Origin: Acanthaster planci
Taxonomy: Eukaryota > Echinodermata > Asteroidea > Valvatida > Acanthasteridae
NCBI RefSeq assembly: GCF_001949145.1
Contig: NW_019091391.1
Coordinates: 776,919 to 791,507, forward strand
Length of the DNA: 14,589 bases
Direction of reading: 5' to 3'
Part shown: piece after piece, positions 1-7,406 of the stretch
How the letters are laid out: every line of letters begins with the position of its first letter
Position numbering within the stretch: position 1 is the stretch's first letter
Program-made: the position numbers and the translations under genes
The notes under the pieces: model-generated
Databases searched by the model: none
What the model saw: the letters and a program-made list of their open reading frames with translations, nothing else
What the model was told of the DNA's origin: nothing

Positions 1-724
1 CACAGAGTAAGGCCCTTAGAGTGTTTTCAAAAATTACATTTTTGCAGTAATGACCTTTCAGCACTGAGCCAACAATTTGCGACTTGCAGTTTTGTGATGA
101 TTTAAAGTGACAGACATTAAAATGTGCATTAATAGGAGTCAATGCGTTACGATGAAAAGAAATTAAAGGCAAACAATAGTCTTTCTTCACAAGCAAACTG
201 ACCGATTGCCTATTCAATTTTCAGAGTACCTCGTAAGTCATAAATAATGTGGATGTAAGTACAGTACAATGCCACTATACTGAACAATATGGTACACGGA
301 ACATGCCTCTTGGCTCCCAAATTTTCTGTGCACTTTTACTGACAGCGACTCAAAAGTTAAATTGTCAATAAACTCTGAAATTGGAACAGCCATGTTATGG
401 GCCACATAGCAAAACAAGCAGCCGCACAAGAGAATCTGTTTACACAAATGTAACAACTGACATTTCAACATAGGAAATAGCACCCTCTCTATTTTGGTAA
501 ACAGCGCCCTCTTTTTTCTGCAAATAGCGCCCTCTTTTGCCAGGACTTTTTCCCCTCTTTTTTTTTAATGGAAAACGGAACATTTTGATTTTTAGGCATA
601 TGAAAATGTGATAATTGGAACAGTACCACTGACACTGCAATAGTTGGGGAGGTATGCTACACCAAGTATTGCGTATGGACCCTGCCCTGTTCATTATAGC
701 AGCATTGTACTGTAGACCAATATA
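1..724. other. intergenic, no gene recognised
   Basis: No open frame here has a recognisable domain, and the short ATG-led frames on the minus strand have no splice or family support. The only structure noticed is the GCGCCCTC repeat cluster near 480-534 followed by a T-rich run at about 547-568. Confidence 0.6.
480..534 (+). repeat. three short tandem units with GCGCCCTC core
   Basis: The octamer GCGCCCTC (first copy GCACCCTC) recurs at 480, 504 and 527, a spacing of 24 and 23 bp, each time followed by a pyrimidine run. The same octamer is the core of the 41-bp minisatellite at 1439-1770 and appears inverted at 2293-2300 and 2684-2691, so it is a recurrent interspersed word in this locus. 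Confidence 0.6.
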
Positions 725-749
725 CACTACTCAAATATTTAAAGGATCA
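725..749 (+). repeat. left terminal inverted repeat of the element
   Basis: The 25-bp terminus starts CACTACTCAAA and ends GGATCA. It is inverted at 1990-2014 with four mismatches confined to the middle, and TA precedes it at 723-724. Confidence 0.72.
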
Positions 750-977
750 GACATTTGTCTTTGAAAATTTTAGCCGGGTGTGTACCCCACTGACTTCACT
801 TATTGTACACTGAAGCCCATGTTCATGCTTGGTTGAGCACCGTAGAGTGTGAGATGCAATTGGTGAGTCGTGCTTCAGAATCAAGTTAGCTAAAAGGGTC
901 AAAAGCATTGCGGGGTGATGTGTATTGCTTGAGTATTGCACAACTTCAAAATGGCCACCTTCACTCTCTTTGCGCAT
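747..977 (-). pseudogene. possible decayed transposase C-terminus
   Basis: A 76-codon minus-strand frame runs into the left terminal repeat. Near its start (residues 2-11) it reads RKESEGGHFE, resembling the basic segment followed by GG-[HY]-F-E found at the C-terminal end of many Tc1/mariner transposases. Position and orientation fit a transposase reading toward the left terminus. Upstream on the minus strand the frame has a stop within a few codons of the ATG, and no catalytic D,D,E/D region is visible, so it could not be functional. The remaining 65 codons do not resemble a known protein and may be untranslated sequence. The motif is short, so chance is a real alternative. Confidence 0.2.
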
Positions 978-1438
978 AAATTAAGGATGGGATGACTCTG
1001 AGGCAAGGGGATGAGAGACTGGGAGTGTCTTAGAGAGTTGGGGGGGGTGGGTTACAATGACATGAATGAGACTGGCCAGTGCTATACAACCCTATCGTGG
1101 TAAAATAACGTACACGTATGTGTCTCACCTCAGGACATTTTGAGAAAAAGTGACTGAAATTTTGGACCTCTTAGCATTTCGTGTTTAGGTTTGGAAAACG
1201 GTGAAGCCTCTTTTTTTTCCAATGTCATGACAACCGTAAGTTTGATTTTTTGAATCAATCATTATTTTTACCAGATAATTATAAAAATATGTTTTGGGGA
1301 AGATTTGCCAACAGATACATGTCAGACATTGCATTAGTTTACTGAATAAAAGGGTCTCAACAGTTACATGTAATTTTTTCATGCTAAGATATGTACATCT
1401 TCAAAGTGCTTCATTTCTGTGATTCAGAATTACAAATA

Positions 1439-1770
1439 GTTCCCTCACATTACCAGAATATACTCATATATAGCGCCCTCGCATTCCCGCGATATCATTC
1501 TAACCCTTGTATAGCGCCCTCACATTGCCGCGATATCATTCTAAACTTATATATAGCGCCCTCACATTACCGCGATATCATTCCAACTTATAAACAGCGC
1601 CCTCACATTACTGCAATATCATTCTAACTCATAAACAGCGCCCTCACATTATCGCGATACCATCCTAACTCATAAACAGCGCCCTCACATTATCGCGATA
1701 CCATTCTAACTCATAAACAGCGCCCTCACATTACCGCGATATCATTCTAACTCATAAACAGCCCCCTCAA
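1439..1770 (+). repeat. 41-bp minisatellite, about eight units
   Basis: The core GCGCCCTC begins at 1473, 1514, 1556, 1597, 1638, 1679 and 1720, with a variant (GCCCCCTC) at 1761. Spacing is 41 bp except once 42. A diverged, shorter unit begins at 1439. Each unit continues CACATTACCGCGATATCATT and then an AT-rich linker (CTCATAAACA in the later units). Units 5-8 are more alike than units 1-3, which suggests growth toward the right end. There are no unique spacers, so it is not a CRISPR. The plus-strand open frame at 1391-1627 is a by-product of the repeat. Confidence 0.92.
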
Positions 1771-1989
1771 ATTACTTAGTTTAAAACTCAATTTTTTATA
1801 CATCATTTTCAGGGCTGTAAAGGACCTGATGGACAAGGTGCTGGACCAAAGTTTTTTTTTTCAGTGTCGTGAGACTTCAGTACTCTGTAGCGGAAGTTTC
1901 TTGTTTTGATGCCAGAAAATAGCCAAATTAAATGACGCTCATTTTTTGCGATGTGAATGCCATTTGTTTAAATTTGTAATCACTACGTA

Positions 1990-2014
1990 TGATCCTTTGA
2001 TCCTTTGAGTAGTG
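1990..2014 (-). repeat. right terminal inverted repeat of the element
   Basis: The 25-bp terminus ends TTTGAGTAGTG and is followed by TA at 2015-2016. Inside it GATCCTTT is duplicated head to tail, which accounts for the four mismatches with the left terminus. Confidence 0.72.
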
Positions 2015-2051
2015 TAAAAATGAAGATAGACTTGCTCCATCACTATAAGGT

Positions 2052-2300
2052 GGAAGCAAGGAACTGCATCTCTGAGAAGATTGAGTCCTTTCCTTGCCTT
2101 TTTGTGAATCAGTGCCTAAGATTCTGATGAGGACTCCTCATGCAATCTTGGAAACTATTCCTCCTCAGTGATGGAGGCGAGGACTGGCATCTATCTGAGT
2201 TACTTCCTCTCTTTGACATTCTCATGAATCATCTCTGTGAAGTCTCATAAAATCTTGTCCTCCATCTTGCTTCTCTCCAGATTGAAGGAGGCGAGGGCGC
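2052..2300. repeat. degenerate tandem repeat, period about 114-121 bp
   Basis: GGAAGCAAGG at 2052, GGAGGCGAGG at 2173 and GGAGGCGAGG at 2287 start successive units. The first two also share the following ACTG-CATCT-CTGAG, a later TGAATCA and a CATGCAATCTTG-like block. The third unit shares little beyond its opening. This is an old, diverged duplication; low-level chance similarity in the later blocks cannot be excluded. Confidence 0.4.
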
Positions 2301-2364
2301 TCTTCTCATCAGCATCAGGGTCTGCTTCTCCTGGGGCATACCCACAGCTTTCATGTGAGGAGGT
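2245..2364 (-). CDS. candidate acceptor-led terminal exon (uncertain)
   Basis: On the minus strand a good acceptor (pyrimidine tract TTGGTTTCTTCCCCAG) ends at 2365. From 2364 the zero-phase frame is open for 39 codons to a TGA at 2247-2245. The product is acidic and then mixed-charge, including GEADPDADEKSALASF and ERSKMEDKIL, which looks more protein-like than random translation. In the same frame beyond the TGA another 14 codons (DFTEMIHENVKERK) run to a TAA at 2202-2200, and further stop-interrupted stretches follow. That suggests either a decayed coding repeat or coincidence in a purine-rich strand. It overlaps the degenerate tandem repeat. I recognise no family and see no convincing upstream partner exon. 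It could be the last exon of a minus-strand gene, a pseudogene, or nothing. Confidence 0.2.
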   Translation of the reverse strand, partial: TSSHESCGYAPGEADPDADEKSALASFNLERSKMEDKIL

Positions 2365-2429
2365 CTGGGGAAGAAACCAATCACAAAATGAACTATGTTG
2401 TTGCAGAAATTGAGACATTTCTTCAAATA

Positions 2430-3990
2430 TTATAGGATCCCTGTACGCTCCTTGTTTTTACACCATTTATTTCATAAAAAAACGTTAGTGTTTATTGCTT
2501 TTCATCCATTTTCATGCCAGAAAATGGACAAGAGGATTCCTTTGACACTGCTGACCCATTACTGCTGAAAGCATTTGTGATTTGTACTGCTAAAAATATT
2601 TTTTCAGACACCCCTTTAGGGTTTAGTGAATCAAAAAGTGATATTTAAATACTTAAAATTGTTTTTCCCTTTTCCTACCAAGTGAGGGCGCTGTTTTACA
2701 GTAATCCTGTAACGTCAATCAGGGCTGACCACAAACCTAAAATATCAATGGACCAACAACTCCTACAGAAATGAACGACTGATCCCAAAAGTGTGGGCAG
2801 AAATATTTCAACAGTGTGCACAAGTCTGTTGAGTTGGATACAAATCGGAAATTTGGGATGGTGACTGAAAATACTGTTAAGTTTTACAGTGGGTCCCTTT
2901 TTATGTTTTGGTTCAATATTTGTCAGAATTAAGGTAGATCCTTCTTTAAATAAGAGCTCTGAACACTTAAATTTTTGTCCATATTCATTGCTTACCTTCA
3001 AAAAGCCTGAACAAATCCCATAATGTATGTGATTTCAATTTTAGACTCTATTTTCTAAATGTTTTGGAAACACAGTTCTCGGTGCTCTATCTGATAAAAC
3101 TTGAGAAAAAAAGTTTAATTTGCTTTTCAAAATATTCACTAAACAAGAAGGATGTCAGGAATTTATCTGAATTTCACATAATGTGCACCTTGGCTTCTAC
3201 TAATGACTTGTAATAACAGGCTATATTATGAGGAAGAAAAATTGAACTGTGCCAGGTTGGAACTTTAAATAAAAAGACCAACAGGGCCAAATAATATTTG
3301 ATGGCAGATAAAGAGCGAATCATGAAACCCCAGAGGACAAGGCAGCCATTTGCTCATGGTCATGAAAATGGAGACTTTCCTTAAATTATGCCCCCCTGTT
3401 GTCTATAAGTATTTTATGTCTATGATTATGTCTATGATTAGACGCTTCATTTCGTGAGTTTTATTATTAAAACTGTGAAACCCAAATTGCTCCTTGAACA
3501 TATCTCAGGAAATGTGGACCACTGATCAATGGTAATTTGTCATGAAACAACAAACCATGAACGAAAAGGAACTTTAGGCCAGGAAAATGTGAACAATTCC
3601 AGTACAGTGGGTGAATTCAACTAGCTTGCCCTGGTTACAAGGGTTTAATTTCCTCCCTCTCGTATTGCTTGATTGGCACAATGCACACAACCATCCCTAA
3701 GTCAGGGTGGTCCTAAAAGCTAGCCACAAGCACCTAAGGGTGAATCCAGGGCCCAATGTTTTTTCTGGGAAGGGGGACTAACTTCATTTTGGCTATTTCT
3801 GGGTGCCTTTTTTATCAATTTTTAAAGTTGTTTCACTTTTCAAAATGAAGGGAAATTAAATAGACCAAAAAACCTTCATTTTTTCAAATGAAAAGACTTT
3901 TTGTTCCTTGAGTGGTCATGACCCCAATCCCCCCCCCCTTTCCCAGATTCATCCTTGCAGAAAGCCAGTAATGATATGAAACACAGGACT
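2430..3990. other. intergenic or intronic, no gene recognised
   Basis: AT-rich sequence. It holds an inverted GCGCCCTC word at 2684-2691, an isolated strong minus-strand donor (AAG|GTAAGC, near 2998) without a clear exon in front of it, a perfect 12-bp tandem pair at 3415-3438 (TATGTCTATGAT twice) and a C-run near 3930-3940. None of the open frames has family resemblance. Confidence 0.5.
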
Positions 3991-3995
3991 CTTAC

Positions 3996-4137
3996 CTGTG
4001 CTACTTATGACGTAACCTGTCTCTTTACTTTAGAGATGTCATCGGTCAGTCCACTCGCACCATGACGCTAGCCAGCCTCAGCGTTCATGTAGGCAGCCAC
4101 GGCAGTACATTCACCTGGCAGTGAGGCCTTCCCAAAT
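3996..4137. other. segment with splice-like signals on both strands
   Basis: Minus strand: the acceptor TTTTTCCCTGTGTTTAG ends at 4138 and a strong donor CAG|GTAAGA follows 3996, framing a 142-bp candidate exon. In one frame it reads FGKASLPGECTAVAAYMN then AEAG to a TAG at 4070-4068, and all three frames contain stops, so it could only be a terminal, untranslated or non-coding exon. Plus strand: the acceptor CTGTCTCTTTACTTTAG ends at 4033 and a donor-like GTGAGG begins at 4121, framing 87 bp that is open in two frames. One of these (zero phase) joins the 4839 exon candidate without a stop. The strand cannot be settled from sequence alone; at most one reading is likely to be real. Confidence 0.25.
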
Positions 4138-4139
4138 CT

Positions 4140-4838
4140 AAACACAGGGAAAAATGACAAAAAACAAGAAAAGGTCACCTTAGGTTTTTCAGTCACACTG
4201 AAATGATATTTTTTTCCCCAACTCTTATGGTGGGGTCACTGTTAAATCCATAAAACCTTACAATGCGGGGGAGTGCAGTGTGTAACAGGCTGGGTGGGGT
4301 CAGGGCCCAATTTCACGGGGCTTCTTAACACAGAAGAAAAATTTTGCTAACTTCAGCAGAAAAACGCGCTAACCTTGAGCGCTATTTCATGGCAGTGCTT
4401 AGGGTGGTTGTCGGTCATTTGCATTTATCAAAAAGGTATCCAAAATTGTTGTTGAAAAGCATATTTGGTTTAGATAGAGGACTAAATTCTGTGAGAAACT
4501 GTTCTTTCTGGCAAATGGTCATCATGAAGAAACAATGATTTCAAGTATGCGCCTTCTCAAAGTTTCGGAAAGTGACTGTTAGAAATGTGTGCAAGCATTG
4601 ACATGATGCACAGACACTAGCAGTTTCTATAATTCATCAGTTCAGGGGGTGACAAGGTGTAGCTGCATTCGACTGAATATGACAATGTTTCCCAGATGCT
4701 GAATTCAGCCACAATTTAAAACATGACTCAGCAACTTTTGATCTAAAATCTAAGTCCCAGAATAGTTTTCTCAGAATATGGAGCATTCACTATTAAACTG
4801 AAACTTCATCAGGTTTGTTCTTGTGTTCCCTTCCTTAG
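4140..4838. other. no gene recognised apart from the short repeat
   Basis: Apart from the interspersed repeat at 4303-4402, nothing is recognised. The last 25 bases are a long pyrimidine-rich tract ending CCTTCCTTAG, which forms the acceptor for the plus-strand exon candidate at 4839. A 64-codon plus-strand frame at 4344-4538 starts inside the repeat and has no family resemblance. Confidence 0.5.
4303..4402 (+). repeat. 'gggcccaatttca' short interspersed repeat, diverged
   Basis: The segment starts GGGCCCAATTTCACGGGGCT and continues through CTTCTTAACA, an AAATTTTGCTAA-like stretch and a second ATTTCATGGCAGTGCTTA block at 4384-4401. From memory, similar 'gggcccaatttcat...gcttaa' modules are common dispersed repeats in echinoderm and related marine genomes; I cannot search to confirm. 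The two ATTTCA...CTTA blocks suggest a small palindromic or duplicated non-coding element. Confidence 0.35.
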
Positions 4839-5099
4839 ATTTTGAGTAATTTTGTTGCTTCAAACGAAAATAATCCACAAAAGATAAATGTGGACTGTAC
4901 CTTTAACCAAATTGTTGCTACAACCAAAATCATGACTACTATTGTCGTAAAACAAGAGATGGCTTACTCTACTGGGGCAGTGATGCCAGAAGATGAGCCC
5001 ACAGGCAGGGGACCAACCACGCTGCTATCACCTTACTCTATCAGGCCAGTGATGCCAGAAGATGAGCCCACAGGCAGGGGACCAACCACGCTGCTATAA
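4839..5099 (+). CDS. candidate 3'-terminal exon, unknown protein
   Basis: A strong plus-strand acceptor (TTCTTGTGTTCCCTTCCTTAG) ends at 4838. From 4839 the zero-phase frame is open for 86 codons to TAA at 5097-5099, and an AATAAA follows 62 bp later at 5161, with T/G-rich sequence after it. There is no ATG at the start, as expected for a non-first exon. The predicted tail has no membrane segment or known motif. Its end contains two copies of VMPEDEPTGRGPTTLL, a 23-residue repeat encoded by a 69-bp tandem duplication whose length keeps the frame open. The 87-bp plus-strand segment at 4034-4120 is phase compatible and could be the preceding exon. Against it: no homology is recognised, and part of the exon with its 3' flank recurs at 7040-7207, so it may be repeat-derived rather than a gene. 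Confidence 0.3.
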   Translation: MLSNFVASNENNPQKINVDCTFNQIVATTKIMTTIVVKQEMAYSTGAVMPEDEPTGRGPTTLLSPYSIRPVMPEDEPTGRGPTTLL

Positions 5100-5115
5100 C
5101 CTTTAACACCTGGTA
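4978..5115 (+). repeat. 69-bp tandem duplication, recent
   Basis: Bases 4978-5028 and 5047-5097 are identical over 51 bp, both starting CAGTGATGCCAGAAGATGAG, and the remaining 18 bp of each unit are diverged. The perfect core suggests a recent duplication or local conversion. The period is a multiple of three, so the overlapping open frame is not shifted. Confidence 0.9.
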
Positions 5116-5242
5116 AAAATACAGCAACAAAAAGGGAGCATTTAAGTCTGTATGCATTTTAATAAATGTACTTTTGTTTGAGCATATCTCTAGCAGAGTT
5201 GTGGGTTTTAAGGCAATGTCCAAAAGGTTTGGCTGAGGCCAG
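5074..5242 (+). repeat. dispersed direct repeat D1, copy A
   Basis: From GCAGGGGACCAA to GGCTGAGGCCAG this 169-bp stretch matches 7040-7207 in the same orientation, close to nine bases in ten by eye, with only small indels. It spans the end of the candidate exon, the AATAAA and about 75 bp beyond it. Confidence 0.9.
5161..5166 (+). terminator. candidate poly(A) signal AATAAA
   Basis: AATAAA lies 62 bp after the TAA of the 4839-5099 open frame and is followed by the T/G-rich TGTACTTTTGTTTGAG. It lies within the dispersed repeat, and the copy at 7126-7131 also carries it. Confidence 0.3.
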
Positions 5243-5883
5243 ATGATTAAAGCCACAAGTGAGTGGCTTCAGTTATTTGCCACAAACTTATGTAATTCTG
5301 TCAGCCTAAGCCAGCTGATTTGAAAAGGTCCATCTTCAGCCAGTTGACACATGTACAAACAACAGGCGGTACCAAGTGACTGCTTTCTCAACTTAACAAA
5401 TTGTGAAAACTCTGACTGTGTGAGTGGAAATTTCTTGAAGAAACTCTGAATTTTACCCTAAAGAGCTGGGGGGAAGGGAGAGGGAATCTACCCCCCTTTA
5501 ACATATTTTCCAATGTTATCAAATTGCATATTTTCCAGAAGCCTTCTGGACTTTTTTAATAACTTTTTTTGGTCATTCTGACACCATTTTTGTGAAAATC
5601 CAACAAAAATTCCAGACCAAGTTGACAACTTCACACTGATGAGTATACAGTTTGTTTACAATGCCATGTTTCACCGGACCATATCTGAATCTTTAAAAAG
5701 GCAATTTGTAGAGTCTAAGTTGGTCAGATTAACTGATCAACATGTACAGTGTACATCGTCCTGACGCAGTCACGTCAAGTATCATTTCAAAAATTTAAAT
5801 ATGTACAGCATGCCAAAGTGAAGTTGGGCTTGTTGGGCTTACATCATGGGATGGCCAAGTACGAATGGGTCTTACTAACTACC
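5243..5883. other. no gene recognised
   Basis: AT-rich, with a G-run/C-run patch near 5468-5498 and short ATG-led frames without family resemblance. The plus-strand frame at 5749-6006 overlaps the inverted-repeat arm that follows and is not supported as coding. Confidence 0.5.
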
Positions 5884-5903
5884 GTCAACACACCGTCAAA
5901 ACA
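5884..5903 (+). repeat. left end of an imperfect inverted repeat
   Basis: GTCAACACACCGTCAAAACA here is inverted at 6536-6555 with one mismatch in 20. Weaker inverted similarity continues inward, for example CTGCCATCTTGCC near 6093 against the inverse of GGCAACATGGCTG near 6359, around an AT-rich centre near 6160-6290. A diverged palindromic element of about 670 bp is possible. Confidence 0.4.
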
Positions 5904-6535
5904 CAATAGTAACGTTAACACAGCATCAACTTCCCGAAAATACAAGTTCAATCTACAAGAGAGGCATGGAAGTGTAATACTTGGGCTGAAAAAGACTTTC
6001 CAGTAGTTGGAGGTCACAAATCAATTTGCAAAAGGGAGTTTTTACACACACAAAAATTGATCTCTAGCAGCGTAGCTGTTTGCTGCCATCTTGCCTCCTT
6101 ATGGCCCTTGGACTGTACCATTTAGGTGTGGTTATGTAAAATAAAATACTTTATAAGAGAGTAAAAATCAATACAGCAAGAACAACATCATAGATTTTAT
6201 TTAATTTTAACACAGTTATTGTCAAAATATGAAACGTGACAATTATTCAGTGTTAAGAAAAAATAAACACTTAGAACTTTAAATGAAAAGGCATTGTTTC
6301 TTTATCATATAATATCACCACCCCTCTAGTGTAATGGTATGGTCCCACTTGCCCCAGTGGCAACATGGCTGCTGATTTCTGAGCAGTGGTTTGAAGGAGG
6401 CGATTCGACCAAATTAAAACGGCAATTTTCCTGAGTGCAACCTGTTGAGGTTTAGCCAAAATATCCTTTCGGCAAACACTTTACGGTCGAGAACCGTTTC
6501 TTTTGATTTTTAACAAGTTTTGGAGGTGTTGACGT

Positions 6536-6555
6536 TGTTTTGACAGTGTGTTGAC
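6536..6555 (-). repeat. right end of an imperfect inverted repeat
   Basis: TGTTTTGACAGTGTGTTGAC is the inverse of 5884-5903 with one mismatch. It lies just left of direct repeat D2 copy 1. Confidence 0.4.
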
Positions 6556-6560
6556 ACTCT

Positions 6561-7036
6561 GTTGCGCGTGGTGACGGTAATTAGTATGATAGAGTAGAAT
6601 TATACTGTACAGCTGCATCATCACACCCAACGACTTGCTTGGGAGGGATAAACAATATGCAAGATGTGTGCAAAACCTGGGCATAGGCCTACTTAAGTTA
6701 CTCCTGTCATTTTCACAGAAATGGGCCATGTACATGTATTGTACTCTGTAGGCATGCCTAGTGATCCTGGGATTAGTCTAAACATGTCCTTTCAAGCCTC
6801 AAGGCATGCAAATCGCAAGAACAAGGCCTAGGCCTATCCTGTATCATGTAGAATAATAATTGTACTTACTCCATATCACGTAGGTGTGCTAGCGATTCCT
6901 CATAGGCCTCAGAGACTAATTTTTTATGTGTTGTCTTGATGATACTACACAAAGTCGCGAAAAAAACGGATTAATGCGACCACCATGCGCTCAAAAGTAC
7001 TCAACGTTCGCATGTGACGCCTCCCACGTGTTGCTT
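6561..7036 (+). repeat. long direct repeat D2, copy 1
   Basis: Aligns in order with 7677-8212. Shared landmarks include ACAGCTGCA, GCAAGAT-GTGTGCAAAA, GTCATTTTCACAGAAAT, GCCATGTACATGTA, TGTACTTACTCCAT, AGCGATTCCTCA, GACTAATTT, AAAGTCGCG and CCCACGTGTTGCT. The copies differ by substitutions and indels of up to roughly 60 bp, so this is an older duplication than the 69-bp one. Copy 1 abuts D1 copy B at the ambiguous base 7037. Confidence 0.85.
6864..6869 (-). other. splice-donor-like GTAAGT in D2 copy 1
   Basis: Minus-strand ATGGA|GTAAGTACA. The 30 bases before it (GAGGAATCGCTAGCACACCT and onward) are also conserved in copy 2, so the donor and its upstream flank are shared by both duplicates. 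No protein frame stays open in both copies. Confidence 0.25.
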
Positions 7037-7037
7037 N
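7037..7037. other. ambiguous base at a repeat junction
   Basis: The single n in the window lies between the end of D2 copy 1 (CCCACGTGTTGCT) and the start of D1 copy B (GCAGGGGACCAA). An uncertain base exactly at a repeat boundary is a warning that this join may come from assembly or haplotype merging. Confidence 0.95.
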
Positions 7038-7039
7038 AA

Positions 7040-7207
7040 GCAGGGGACCAACGCGCTGCTATCACCTTTCACACTGGGTAAAAATACAGTAACAAAAAGG
7101 GAGCAGTTATGTCTGTATGCATTGTAATAAATGTACTTTTGTTTGAGCATGCACCCAGCAGAGTTGTGGGCTTTAAGGTGATGTCCAAAAGGTGTGGCTG
7201 AGGCTAG
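7040..7207 (+). repeat. dispersed direct repeat D1, copy B
   Basis: Matches 5074-5242, including the run TAAATGTACTTTTGTTTGAG and AATAAA. It lacks the upstream CAGTGATGCCAGAAG part of the 69-bp unit, so similarity starts inside that unit. Confidence 0.9.
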
Positions 7208-7406
7208 AAACGTATTGTTTGGCAGGATATATGACATATCTATCTTTCTGCTGTCAAGAAAATTCTGCCATCCCAGGTTTGGATCCACTAAAACCAGTTT
7301 TTTTGTACCCTCATTTCAACACACGAAAGCCTACGTTTTACGGCTAATATCTACATAGCTCATGACATACGCATGATTCAGACAGCCGTGCATACGCACG
7401 AACGTA

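Larger units (their letters stand above)
725..2014. mobile_element. Tc1/mariner-like element, probably non-autonomous
   Basis: The left end at 725-749 and right end at 1990-2014 are inverted copies of each other, 21 of 25 positions matching; the outer 10 bp (CACTACTCAA) and inner 9 bp match perfectly. TA lies immediately outside both ends (723-724 and 2015-2016), as expected for the TA target duplication of Tc1/mariner (IS630-related) transposons. From memory, the terminus resembles Tc1-type ends in fish that begin CACTGCTCAAA. At 1,290 bp the element could hold a shortened transposase, but no intact one is present. A minisatellite occupies about a quarter of it, and a minus-strand frame near the left end may be a transposase remnant. 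I infer a dead or non-autonomous copy. Two unrelated repeats forming these ends by chance is unlikely given the TA flanks. Confidence 0.72.

Noticed and set aside
1439-1770. CRISPR-like regular array
   Set aside because: The 41-bp period has no unique spacers, the whole unit repeats, and the genome is eukaryotic.
1821-1905. Plus-strand acceptor TCATTTTCAG followed by a frame reading AVKDLMDKVLDQ
   Set aside because: It looks protein-like for a dozen codons but lies inside the transposon-like element, another frame looks equally plausible (glycine-rich), and no donor or partner exon is seen.
2998-3060. Minus-strand exon ending at the strong donor AAG|GTAAGC
   Set aside because: The short open stretch before it (HTLWDLFRLFE) has no credible acceptor and no family resemblance.
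3736-3957. Possible 220-bp MITE ending AAGGGTGAATC and inverted GATTCATCCTT
   Set aside because: Only about 12 of 17 terminal positions match and no target duplication is visible.
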